Positions 36,549 through 49,054 of a DNA stretch of 64,000 nt are shown piece by piece (the first letter of the stretch is position 1; each line of letters opens with the position of its first letter). Made by a program: the position numbers and the translations under genes. The stretch comes from Austropuccinia psidii. Its lineage: Eukaryota; Basidiomycota; Pucciniomycetes; Pucciniales; Sphaerophragmiaceae. Below the pieces are notes generated by a model. It saw only the letters and a list, made by a program, of their open reading frames with translations, was not told the DNA's origin and made no database searches. Location: assembly GCA_023105745.1 (NCBI GenBank), contig JALGQZ010000001.1, forward strand, positions 56,935,437 through 56,999,436. Direction: 5' to 3'.

Positions 36549-38469
36549 TGTGAGCCTTGAGGTATATTTTACATACCCAAATAGGCCACAATTATCTTAA
36601 AAAGAAATTTTGAATTATGCAAAACTCATAAGTCATGCATATATCCAAAATTCATCATTTTCAATTTCAGAAAAGATGAATAACTTTTTATTGAGTAAGT
36701 AAATCCATGGATTTAAGACCAGATTTGGATTCTACACAAAAATTCACCTAGGGTAGCTCCATAGAGTGAATAAGCTCAATTTAAGTATTTGAGGTGGTAA
36801 AATGGAAAATACTTCAATACCACATCATTAATACCACATAAAAGATCCGTGAAAATTTTTGTTTTTCTTGATTTTTAGCCAAAATAATGGGAAAGTGAGA
36901 AATCCCATGTTACATATACACTAAGAATAGTGTTATGCATGTTTTGAGCACTTAATATCATGGTATTCTTACATGGACTTTTGGTACACCCATAGTGGAT
37001 ATCTCACTTTAAGCTTAAATTACTATTTTGACGTAAAAAATAAGCAAGGGGGACAAAAGACATCAAAGAGAGCCAGGGTACCCAACTTCTGAGGCCTCAG
37101 AGGCGTGGATAGCTCCAGAGCATGGATCCATGGCTCATCTTGGCCCAATTGGTAAACTAAAACTCTTTGGGAACTTGGTTACCAAGTTACACCTACTGTA
37201 ATCATAAGAAAAGTAGCAAATAACCTGCTATTTTGACGTGCCAAGGAGGTAATGAGCTACTTAGACTCCTGTAACCACGTCAATTCTTGATGACTTTCCA
37301 TGACTAGACCCTAAAAGAGTAATTAAAACCCTTTTGGGACCCATATTCATTGATTTACCTCATAGCAACCAGCAAAATACTGCTATTTGCAATTCTACGT
37401 AGAAATGAGGTAAAAACTTCAAAAATTCATTAAAAATACAATTCTTAATGAATCTTCCTGAAACTTTCAGGACCAATGAAGAACTGTATTATCTATGGTA
37501 CAACCAAAAAGAATTATGGTTTTACTAGTAAAATTAAAAGTTTCACTTACAGTCCATTTTTGACCATTCTACGTGAAACACTGAATCTTCAAAAATTCAC
37601 AGTAATTACAACCTGTGATGAAATTGGCAATAACATTGATAACTTTGAGAAATCAATGATTATTTTAGAATGAAAGAAGATTTACAGATTTTACTCCTTT
37701 TATTCTTAACCATATTGGGGTTGGTAATCACGTAAAAGCATCAATTAAGTAATTATGATAATCTTACGTGACAACAGATGATGCAATCAATAATCCAAAA
37801 AGGTTTATTGTTTTCTCACTCACTGGTTTTTCAGTTTGCTCCATGGCACGCCTCTGTGAGCTGTTGTTGACTTAAAAGAAGCCTCTTCTTGCTGTTTTTT
37901 CCAATCATCATCTTATCAATTTATTAAATCATTATTACCAACAAGTAAGTATTAGTTACAGCTATTCTTAAGTGTTTTAAGTCTTTCAGAATCAATCAGA
38001 AAGACGTGAAATCATAGAATCCGACTATATATTGTTGTAATACTGTTATAAATCCTTTTGATCCCTTAAATCCACAGCTCTACGTCAAATTTCTCTACTT
38101 ATATCTATCAATAAGTTCTTTGGAGTATTAGTGAGTCATTTATCTTTAATTCTTAAAGTTTTTCTCTAGTAATAGTTTTCTTCAAGAATTATCTTTATAA
38201 TTATTCTTGTAAAAGATAATTATATATTAAAATAATTTTATTATTTTAATAAAAGAAGTTTTTATTATTAAATTCTTCTTGTAATTGATTCTTGTAGACA
38301 ATTACTGCTCACTGTTATAATCACTAGTAGTGTATAACACGTGAAAGAAATAATTTTATAATTATTTAATTGTGGTTATAGTAATTTTTGTTATTATATT
38401 TCATAAGAACAGACATAGTACTGTTGATTAATAGTAATATTATCATCAGTTTCATAGTCACATCTTACA
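36549..38469 (+). mobile_element. Solo LTR, subfamily c, perfect 5-bp duplication
   Basis: Starts TGTGAGCCTTGAGGTATATT and ends CATAGTCACATCTTACA, with identical AAATT at 36,544-36,548 and 38,470-38,474. It is the complete reference for the interrupted copy at 16,476-19,130 and for the fragment at 43,215-43,545. CpGs are more common here (acgtca, cacgtg, gacgtg) than in the 16-kb copy, suggesting it is younger. Its start faces the start of the a-type LTR at 34,509-36,279 across 269 bp. Confidence 0.85.
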
Positions 38470-38996
38470 AAATTCATCTGGATATGTGGAATATGGCACA
38501 AATTGGTCTTAATTTTTTTCATTTTCAAAAAGGTTAACTTATTAACATTTAATGACTATGAATTCATCTTATATGGGGCTTTTGGAAAGGCTTTGAGTTT
38601 TTCATCATATTTGGATAAGAATTATGTTCAAACTTTTTCAAACCCACCTTCAATGGCTGGTTTGGACCTCTGTTGGACCAAAATTGGAAACAAGTTGGAT
38701 ATGTTGATATCTAAGAATTCATTATCCTTATACACTCTTTCATTATGATATTTTTGGGAGTATCCTAAGTGTTATTAATATTGTTTACTTCCAAAAAACA
38801 TAGATTTAACTTCTCAAAAAAAAACACCCTCTATCAGCTTATCTATCATTGTGAAAATAATATTATAATTGGACTTTCAACTTTGTGCAAGATCTTTCAA
38901 TGACCTTACATAATTACAATTCTATGTTAAGTCAATCTTTAATTTAACATATCTTAATTCAAAGGGAAGTATCACATTTAAGTTTATGGCTCCTCA
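38470..38996. other. Spacer with one short unrecognised frame
   Basis: Between two LTRs. The plus strand reads about 80 codons at 38,503-38,748 with fairly balanced composition (SFSSYLDKNYVQTF, LDLCWTKIGNKLDML). It could be a relic of a retrotransposon gag or a cut-off host exon; I recognise no family. Confidence 0.3.
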
Positions 38997-40967
38997 TGTA
39001 AAGTTTGACTATGAAACAATAAGTAAAAATTACTAATATTTTACTTATTGTACTATGAATGTCCTTATAAATAAGATAAATAAGATAAAAAATAATTATT
39101 ATAACTATGGCATAAAAATAATTATATTATTAAATAAATATAATAATATAATTTATATTATAAAAAAATAATATAATAAATAAATATATTAATATAAGAT
39201 AATTAATATATTTAAAAGCACTTTATTATTGTTACCAACAAATAATAAAGGAGTAAAAAATTGTTTTTTATTAATAAAAAACAATTAATAACAATAATAT
39301 TACTAATATTAAAGTTATAAATTAATATAAATACTATTTATATTAATTAAAGAATTATTAAAGTAATAATAGAGAAAAAAATATTATAATAAGAAGAAAT
39401 AACCTACTTTTAAAACTTAATATAATAATTTTGAATGATTTTACACCAAATAATATAAATACAGCTTATTTAAATGGTATTTACAATAAAAATTAAGAGA
39501 AATTACAATTTATCTTGATTTTACGTGGATTTGAGGTTTTTGAGAGAGTTTTAAACAAAACAGTTAAATAATTGAAGTAATCACGTCAAGAATTATGATT
39601 ATAATAAGGATGATCTTTGATCTTCAATAATATAAGAATTTTATATATGAAGAATAAAGAAATTACCTTTTTGTTTCAATTTTTTAGTGTTTTGTAAGTG
39701 TCTGAGGGGAAAATAGAGCAAAAAGAGCTCTATTTATAGTAAATACCTCCCTTCTATAGTCCATCAGGCTTCTAGTAGACACGTACTTATGCTTTCTACC
39801 ATAATTGATCAATATTTGAAGGTTTAGTGATGATTACATCATGATCAAACCATCTTACCTCATTATTATGCCATTATTTAGAGTTATCACTGTAACTCTA
39901 AGTTTGATGACATCATAGGCTTGGCATAAGCCTAAGCTTTGTGGATTTTATTATTATTAATCATAATCTAATAGTATTCATCAGTTTTATCACTTATATG
40001 ACTGTTAAACTTAAAATGAGATTACAGTGAGTGATCATAAATGATCAAATTTAAGCTTAAACTTTTATCATTGATAACTTTTAAGTTATACACTCTACAG
40101 CTATTCTGAGAGTGGATTCTGATAAATTTGCATGTCCCCATCAAGCTGCAAAGAGCATTTCATTACATAATCAAAACTCTATTTTTGATGATTTTTCTTG
40201 TAACTCATCTTTTCTGTTGGAATTTAATATTTTAAACTTCAAACCATGATTTCAAGGGGTTATACCTTGAATATTGTAACAAAAATTACATCATTCTTCA
40301 CAGATGAACTAGTAGAATCTAGATGTCTACTTTTTTTAAGTTTGGACCACTTTTACAACAAAGTGTTCAACAGCTCTATTGATTTTATTCAATAATCCAT
40401 TACAAGTTCTAACCTTGTTTATAGCCTGTGAAATAAAGTTAATGTCTGTATTCTTACAGTAATTAAATTGTGACTTTCCTTTTGGTTTATCTCTCTATCT
40501 TGTATATTTCAAGAGATATTAGCTAAAAGCCATGAATATATGTGTTGACCAAGAAAGTGCATATATTCAGCTTAATTCCTTAAGTATTGACTTTAGAGAT
40601 TAGCTTTAGAATTTTTTTTTGTGTAGTCTTTTATGGAGAATCTAATGGTACAGTTTATTTTACATTTTTTTTCATTGGTGTCTGAGATAAGTGAGGTTTT
40701 GTACCTTTTTTAAGATATTATTACTTATACTTCAGTAATTATTGACTTTTCAGATATGCCATAAAAATGACATATGTGTATTTTACCATGAGCAATCTAA
40801 TAGTTTAAGTTATTTCAAATGTTTATTCATTAGATTCTGAGTTAATTCAGATTTTGTACTTATCCATGGTATTTTACTAATTTTTGAGATAATTATCATA
40901 AGTATAATTATTACAGAAATTTTGCTGTGACCTTTTTGGATATGTGGTCATATCTCAAAGGCTCACA
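38997..40967 (-). mobile_element. Solo LTR, subfamily a, third copy
   Basis: On the plus strand it starts TGTAAAGTTTGACTATGAAA and ends CTCAAAGGCTCACA; it aligns with the copies at 20,877 and 34,509. Length 1,971 bp, the longest of the three. The flanks CCTCA and AATCA agree at only three of five bases, so the duplication has decayed or the copy recombined with another. Confidence 0.8.
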
Positions 40968-43214
40968 AATCACATGTATAAATTTCTACACTTTGATTAT
41001 ACCTTTGTGGTATTTTGGCCCCATTTAATCTTTATTTTATATGGGTCATGATTCTTTCATTTAATTATCAATACATGATTTTCATATTTCATCACAATTA
41101 TTGGCAATCAAAGTTGTTTTGGGAAGCTTTTGTACATTTTTTTAATTTATCATTCTTATATAATTGTATCATTCTCTTATTTCTTGGTTTTTCGTTTAAT
41201 TTTTAGAAATCTCTTTCAATAAATGAAAAGAGAAACCTTTCATTGTTAGAGTTTTTTCATTTTTGCTTATTTTTCTCTTTAAGCTTAAATTTGTAATTTG
41301 TTAATATTTTCTTTTTTCTTTCTTTATTTTTTTTGAGATGCAGTGGAAATTTATAAATATATTTATTCAGAAAAAAAATGAATTAAGTAAAAAATAATAA
41401 TAGTAATCAAGCTAAAATGAAAATGAACTAATGAAGACTCCTAAATATTGCAAGTAATATTAAAATGACATTTAAAAGAAAATCAATTAAAATTACAAAA
41501 ATATTAAATTATAACTGAGAGAATTAGAAAATAATTAGAAAAAGTACAACAAAATTGGAAAAAAAATGGAAGATTAAAAAAATTGAAAAAAGTGAAAAAA
41601 CTGTAAAAAAAATTAAAAAAAATTGAAAAAAATTGAAAAAAATTGAAAAAAATTGAAAAAAATTGAAAAAAATTGAAAAAAATTGAAAAAAATTGAAAAC
41701 TAAAATTTGAAACTTGAAAAAACATGGCATTTGTGTTTTCAATTAAAATAATTTTCAATGATTATTTGTATTTTGTTTAACTTTCTTTTCAAAATCAATA
41801 ATATTTTGAAAACTGAAAAAAATAAACAAAGTCAAATTAAAAAAAAAAGAGATTCATAATGGAGCTGAAAGATGAAGATGTTCAAGACAAGCTATGGGAA
41901 CTGTAAAGATTGAATTCTTCAATTTTTTTTGACATTGAAATGTAAATAAATTATGATCAAAACAATTAATTTTGAAAATGAATGAGGTTTCCTCAATACA
42001 ATACAATGGTCAGAAAAAAGAACTTGAGAAAAAATATGTATGTACCAAGTTTTTTTATTGAAAAATTTTAAAAACTCCATAGCCAAAAACAATTCAAATA
42101 AAAAAAACCTTTGATAGTTAACACTTTTAATTACACATAAAAAGAAATGAAATCTGTGGGGGTAAATTCAATAGATAAAAAAGATACCTTTCTGATCAAT
42201 ATCTTATAATAATTAAGATAATAATACATATATTTGGTAAAAAGAGTAATAATTTTTATTGATTGAAATTAGTAGCTTATCTCCATGCTCAAAGATATGC
42301 TTTATATACGCTTTTCAAAATGAAGGCTGGAGATAACTAAGGAATAATTGAAATATTATATATGTAATAAAAGACAGTTAAGCCTCTTGATCCATCTCAA
42401 GGGTAGTTCAAGTCTCTATAGTGCAGAAGGGCATACTGTTGGGTGGATGATTAAACTAGAAAATGTTTCAATTGTCTAAAAATTAAAGGCTTTGATTTAA
42501 ATGAATTACAAATAAAGGTTTGGAAATTATGATAAGGTTTGAAACAGGTTGTTTCCTCCAATTATAAAATGGAATGTTATTCCTTTTAATTAAATCACAT
42601 ATTTTTTTGGAAGAAGAATTATTCCTGGGTAGTTATAATTTTAATTGAAGAAATTATTGTATTATAAAATAGTGTATATATAATTTATGAGTAAATGCAT
42701 AAAATTAGCAAGAAGTCCATAATGTTCTATTTTAATTGAGGAAAATTCTGAATGACCAAACATATGGCCAAAGGTATCTGAAAGATATCTTAATGGTAGT
42801 TCCATTTTTGAGACTCAGATTGAAAAAAGGTTTGGCCTTCTAACCCTGCTTGCAGGGGTAGCCTTTTTCTCATTGTGATTTGGATGCAATATTGGAAAAC
42901 CAGAAATACAATAGCTTTTAAAGAGAAAAGTCTTTTACCTTGTGCCAAAATATAAGAATCAACAATATAGAAATGGATTTTGCAGACAGACTACTTGGAG
43001 AAAAACACCTCAAGTAAGAGGATTGGGAACAAATATTTCAATACCCTCTATTAGATGAACTAGTATCTAGTTAGAATATTTGACTTATCATAGCTAAATC
43101 ATACCCCCTTTCAAATACACAGCTAGCTAATAATAGGGTTTTTTCTTGACAGCTGATTAATTCTAACAGATTATTTAATTTTACAAATGATACATACAAT
43201 AACCTTTCAAATTA
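40968..43214. other. AT-rich spacer with tandem repeat, no gene seen
   Basis: AT-rich DNA with poly-A runs and a 10-bp tandem repeat (separate entry). No domain recognised. Phe-rich frames on the minus strand across 41,504-41,758 are translations of the tandem repeat. Confidence 0.55.
41621..41700. repeat. 10-bp tandem repeat, unit AATTGAAAAA
   Basis: Eight successive copies from 41,621, the last ending in C (AATTGAAAAC). Degenerate units extend to the left to about 41,560. The 10-bp spacing is close to one helical turn and puts A-tracts in phase, which would favour bent DNA (inference). Confidence 0.9.
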
Positions 43215-43545
43215 TTACATTTTTTTGAGTATTAGTGAGTTTTGTGATTAAATCTTGAAGATTTTCTCTAAAATACATATTTTTCCTCAAGAAGTAAATA
43301 AATCACTCTTGAAAAAGATAGTTTTTGATTAAAATGAATTTGTATTATCTAGCATTATGATTGAATAATTGTAAATAATCCTAGTAGAAAAGTCCTTCTT
43401 AATGTCATATTATGAGTAGTATATAACAAGTGAAATAAATAATCAATCATTTGGTCATTTTTTTCTGGTTATAATTATTTCTCACTATATTTGTCATACA
43501 AATAGTCATAATAATATTATCAATCATTTCATATACAAATATTGC
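43215..43545 (+). repeat. Fragment of a subfamily c LTR (right end)
   Basis: Matches about 38,130-38,469 of the complete c copy: 'gagtattagtgag', 'tagtatataacaagtgaaa', 'tggttata', 'atattatcaatcatttcata'. The last bases are decayed. The left two-thirds of the LTR is absent. Confidence 0.6.
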
Positions 43546-45116
43546 AGCTCCAATCAGTCAAAAAATACATATTTCTCAATAATTTAGTGTAATTTTTGTT
43601 TTTTTACAATATTTAACCATATTTTGTCCTTCTGTTGCAATTGACTCTGTTTTTATATTTATTTCAAATTTTAAAATACCTAAAATAATTTCAAATTAAT
43701 TTTTGAAAAGTAATCACATATTCTTGAGGGTTTTTGAGATAAATACTACAGAAACCTATTCCACTTAATGAACAAAATTTCTTTTTAAAATGATTTTTTT
43801 TATTGTTTTTAAGAAAATTCGGGATTTAATACAAACCTATCTGTTAAGAGAGTGTATTTCCCAATATTCTCTTTTTTTATTCATTTATCAAACTCAACAA
43901 GAAATACCATTAATTTTATAACCAAAACATCTTTTTAATAAGCTCCATACTTCTTATACATAAAATTGATGAGAGAATCTCTTTAACATCATAAATCAAA
44001 TTTTATGATCTGAATTATCATCTATCATTTATCTTTCAGGAATTTTCCAAATTTTAAAATTACTTTTCAAAATGAATCATTGGTATATTCTTGGTGACCA
44101 AAACAGCCCTCAAGCAATATCAAATCCAAAAAATTGATAAAATGGTTGATAAATGTCCAAAATACATAAATGATAGTATTATTATACTAAATTCTATCAT
44201 ATAAATATTCAATATATCAAGGAGGAAGGAGAGCCTGCCTTAAATTTTAAGACAAAGAAGAAAAACAGGTCAAATTTATTTTCTGCAAAAATAGCCACAA
44301 GAGCTTGAGATCTAGAGGAGCTAATACATGTATTTTATGTCCAGAAGAATATACAAAATCTGGATCATTTTAGCTTAGATTATATATATTCCTGTTCCAG
44401 CATAGAACTTTGATTTTGGATTCACCTTCTATTACAATTTAACTTATTTCAAATATATTATTATCTTAAAATACCAATGAGCTACTTAATAACTATTAAG
44501 ATTTGCTAATTTATATTCCTGATCCCCCACTAGCTTTTGAATATATATCCTTCATAAATAATCTTAGAGGAAAATTCTTATATCAGGAGGAGATCTTGTA
44601 TTGAAGGAAAGGATTCAAATAAATTCACATTTTAATATCTACCTTTCAAATTATTTCTGGATATTTATAATCAGAAAATATACAATAATAAGCTTTAATA
44701 TCATTAAACCATGAATTTCCCCTGAAGATAAGAAATAATGAAATTTATTGGCTTGTAAGGCTTAGATATATAGAACAGGATTTTTTATGAATAAACATTA
44801 ATAATATCCCATCAATTTCAGAAAGGATCTCAATAAAATTCACATGAAATAAATTAGTAACTTTTTAACAGATTAAACAAGAAAGGAGCTATTCATATTA
44901 GTTACCTACTGAGGGTAAGAGGTAGGAAAGTGGATCATACCCAATTAATGACTTCATTAAGCTTTGGCTCAATATTTTCATGTATGAAAAATGTAAGAAT
45001 TTGATATTTTCTCTCACATCTAAATCATTCAAATTGATATATCTTACAGATATTATTGACTCTTTTGAAAAATTGAAGAGTAATTCTTAAACTAATTAAA
45101 CCAAATTTATTACTGA
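43546..45116. other. AT-rich spacer, no gene seen
   Basis: AT-rich, CpG-poor, short frames only. A run near 44,220-44,330 is less biased but is broken by stops and matches nothing I recognise. Confidence 0.5.
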
Positions 45117-46450
45117 TGTCAGCCTGTGACTCCAAACAGAATATCAGAATGACATCCACATACCATAAACAATGGTATTAACCATGATACCTGAATAAAA
45201 AGAATACATTTCCCACATATATAGGTTTAATTAAAGAAACTTCTAAATTAATGATATACCATTCTTATACCAATTAGATAAGAATTTTCCAAGATATACC
45301 ACATTTTAGCTCATATCAAGTAGTCAATAAGCCAAAGCCTTATCTTCACCTCTCATCTATCTTTTACATATTCAATTCAAACCCCCTAAAAATGGTATTA
45401 TTATTAAAGCTCTCAGCGACATCTTTTGAATGGTTTTACGCATTATAATGTAGCACCTCTACTTAAATAAATAAAACATTATTACCTTCAATCCAAAAGA
45501 AACCACCTCAAATAGCAAGGAGGGCTTTTACAGTATTGTATAAAAGTTCCACAAAATTTGAATTTTAACTGAAATATTTAATTTGAAATTGTTTAGACCA
45601 CTTTATCACTAAAGCTGGCAGAAATATCCTGTCTCAAAGGCTTTGAAAAAAAATTCAGGTTTTATGACCATAGTTATTCAAGGGTAACCCTGTATATTTT
45701 CCATATCTATACAGCTGTATGAAAAATTATATCAATTTTTATAGAACATCAATCCTTCTTCTATATTTGATAAGGGCAAACATAAATAATACTGAACTAA
45801 AGAGCTAATAAGTACCTTAAATTATGTGTCCTTGGATTCTTGATACAACCAATATTGACTGAGATTTCTGGATTGGAATTTTTCCACCAATACTGGCCTG
45901 TACCAGACCTATACCAATTGTTACTGGTTCAATACTTAAAATAATGGTATTTTAAATCTTAAACCCACTAATAATTACTAAGCTTAGTAACAGAAAACCT
46001 CTGGAAATGTCATAATAGTTCTGACAGTGCCTTAAAAGATATTTTTTACCCTGTATCAATCCAGAGTGATCATTTGTGGTCCCAAAATGAAAATTCTGAC
46101 TATTCTGAAGTTAGTATTGATGGTATAGAGCCACAATTTAACCTCAAGAGTAAAATATTTTACTTTGAATATGTGTGAAGATCCTACCATCCCTCACAAA
46201 ACCCAAGAGAATGGAATAAGACCTTTTATCACTGAAAAAGGACCTCATAATCTTATATGAGTTCTCTTAAATGGTAAAACTATGTCTAGATAGTAGTACA
46301 CTTAAAGTGAAAGTGATATAACTCTATTTAATGTTTTCTGTAGTTATTTCAAATTTCAATAAATATTTGATTGCTAAAATCAAGGCTCTCAGTAGATTCA
46401 TCACCACTGTTATTACTACCAGTAGAAAATTTCAACCCATTTTTTAATAT
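45117..46450 (-). repeat. Unidentified dispersed repeat E, inverted copy
   Basis: The minus strand aligns with 30,200-31,657. On the plus strand it begins TGTCAGCCTGTGACTCC, the reverse complement of a GCTGACA end, and 'gatcatttgtggtcc' at about 46,070 mirrors 'gaccacaaatgatc' at about 30,595. The far end is not defined and no duplication was found. Divergence is clear, so this is an old pair. Confidence 0.6.
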
Positions 46451-48766
46451 TTTTACCATATTACAGTCATACTACTCTAGCTTGTATTTACCATTTATTT
46501 TAGCTACTACATAGACTAACCCTGAAAACAGGTCCAGCTTAATATCTATTTGAATTATATTTCAATATCTCAACATATGAAATCCTTTTAGATTATTTTC
46601 ATGATTTGAATGGCTCTCATTTTATTCATAAAGAATAAAGAAAAAACATTTTTCTTTAAAATCCTAACTATAAGCTATTAGCACTTCTCATATGATCATA
46701 TGTCAAATTGCCATAAAAACCCTTTTGACTATAATTTAACTTAGATTCATTAGAAATATAAAGCACATATTAATTTAAAAGTTCTGATTTCATGTCTTTA
46801 AATTTTAAACAGCTATTAAATTGATCTGTTTATTTTAATAAGATATATTTAAATTTAAGTAAGCTTTTCCTTTTCAACAAAAAAAATTATAAAATATTTC
46901 TTAAAACCATTATCAATAAATTTAAAGAGTTTTTTCATTTAGAATTGAATATATTCATTCATATATATATATATATATATATTAATTTATATTTCATCAC
47001 TACTACCATATTAATCAATTGGAATTCCTGTATAAATGAATTTCTGATAATGGAGCACATTTCATCAGCTTAGCTCATGTGAAGTGAGTGAGGATTTAAT
47101 AAAGAATTCTTTGATTGACCTTCCAAAGTATTTTCTTTAATTGAAGGTCTATTTAAGTATTATCTTATAATATCTTCTAATTTAGTGATTATAAATTACT
47201 ATTGGAAATTAGCTTTTCTACTTGAATAGAGACTGAAAGGGGAATTCCATATCTGATTAACTTTAATTTATATATTGATTCAATCCTCAAAGAAATAATT
47301 TATCAAAGTGATCAAAATTCTAATTTTTCTCAAAAGTAATTATATTTCGAATAATAAAAGATTGTTTATGTAGAGAAGACCGAAATGGAAGTTTTGGAAC
47401 AATAATTTTGAGAATATTTTTGCTTATTATATGATTTATTGCCTTTATAGAATGAAGAAAAACCTCAAAAAAAATTAAATAAGGCATCTTTTTACATCAA
47501 TCAATTGAATCCATGGAATATTAATTGAAATTTATTCTTTTTTTTTCAAACAAAAAAGCAATAAAAGTAGTTAGTTTTCATGAAAAATTAATTTTTATAT
47601 TATCAATCTTATGGTTTCATGAAAGAAGTTATTATGTTTTTGCTTTTTTGGATTGAAATTTTGATATTATAGCTTATTTTAAGTATAATAAAGTCTATTA
47701 ATATTTTAGTAAAACATAGATAAATACTAATATCTTTATTTTAATCACAAATTTAAAAAAATTAAAGCTAAAGGTATTTGATTTTAGTTACATTGTTCAC
47801 CTTGAAATGATTGCAATTTCTTATCTTTTTTATAATAAATAAAGCTAGCATTACTAAAAATAGTTAATAATATATTGCTTTACTTCCTCATAATCTTATC
47901 ATCAAATAGGAAGGGTTTTGCATTATAATTAATTCATATTAATATAAAAAATTCTCAATCATGAATATTTTTTCTCATGACATATTATACTTGAAATAAC
48001 ATTTTCATCAAAATTGATATAATTTTTTTTTAAAAAAAAAACAACCTTGAAATAAATTTATAATAAATTTCAATTCAATTCAAATTCATATTTCTTTCAT
48101 ATTTTAAAAAGAGAGTATATTTTATATGAATTAAATATATATTGATTTTCAAACCTTTTTAAAAACAATATTAAAATAATCTCTATTTTAAATCATTATA
48201 ATTTCAATTATTATTAAAATTAAAATTTTGAATATTGTTTATCCTACTCAAAATCATGATTTTTATTTATTTAATTCTAATTTAAAACTATTTAATAATT
48301 AATATAGCTTTGTATATCAAAATTGAATATAAATCTTTTTTATCATTATTTGAAAAGATTTTACATCAGTTTGTGTAATAATTTTAGTTAAATGAGTTAA
48401 ATTTTGCTCATAAATTTATTTTACTTCATTAATATACATATACTTGATTTTTATTAATTAAATTAATGAATTTGTTTTCCTTATTATGCTATATATCCAA
48501 TATTCTTATTTGATGTGATATACTCAAATAATAAGTTGTAATTCAATAAAATTTCAAAACCAAACTTTTTGTTTTTGAATTATTTCTTCGAAATTCTTTC
48601 TTTCTCTTCGCTTAGTGATGGTTTATACAAACGTTTATAAAACTCAACCGGCCCAACTTTATTGCAACAATTATACTAATGTAAATAAATGTTTCTGAGG
48701 TTTGCAATTGGTACATTGATTTATTTATATTTTGTTCTTCTCTATTATTCGCGAGGGATTGTAAAT
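46451..48766. other. AT-rich spacer, no gene seen
   Basis: Very AT-rich with an (AT)n microsatellite at about 46,960-46,982. CpGs return from about 48,590, marking the start of the second gene island. No domain or RNA gene recognised. Confidence 0.55.
46960..46982. repeat. (AT)n microsatellite
   Basis: About eleven AT dinucleotides in a row following 'attcattc'. Likely to vary in length between isolates. Confidence 0.9.
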
Positions 48767-48922
48767 TCATACAACGAGGACTCTCTTATACAGCATTAAA
48801 TGGGAAGAAAAGTCATTTTCTATGGATACTGGATCAGACTCATTGTATTGATTATTTGATATTTAAAATCTTCAATTTTCGACCCAATTCCTTGAAGTAC
48901 TCCTCATGATGTTTCAATTGCT
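48767..48922 (-). other. Coding-like pieces past the large gene
   Basis: After an acceptor-like TGATCATGACAG (ending 48,921) the minus strand reads QLKHHEEYFKELGRKLKILN and stops at 48,854-48,852. A second frame reads ESDPVSIENDFSSHL and stops at 48,769-48,767. Both look more like protein than the neighbouring AT-rich DNA and lie in CpG-containing sequence. They may be 3' exons of the large gene through a phase I could not match, exons of another gene, or chance. Confidence 0.25.
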
Positions 48923-49054
48923 GTCATGATCAAATTAAAAAAAATATTTACTGAGCTGTTGGTCCGACATAGTCTTGACACAAAAATGTCTACAAAGATA
49001 CGTGCAGTGTGTAAGATACATTGGTAATGGTGATACACAAAAATCAGGCGCGGG

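Noticed and set aside
41504..41758. Phe-rich minus-strand frames (about 84 and 72 codons)
   Set aside because: They are translations of the AATTGAAAAA tandem repeat in two frames; no gene signal.
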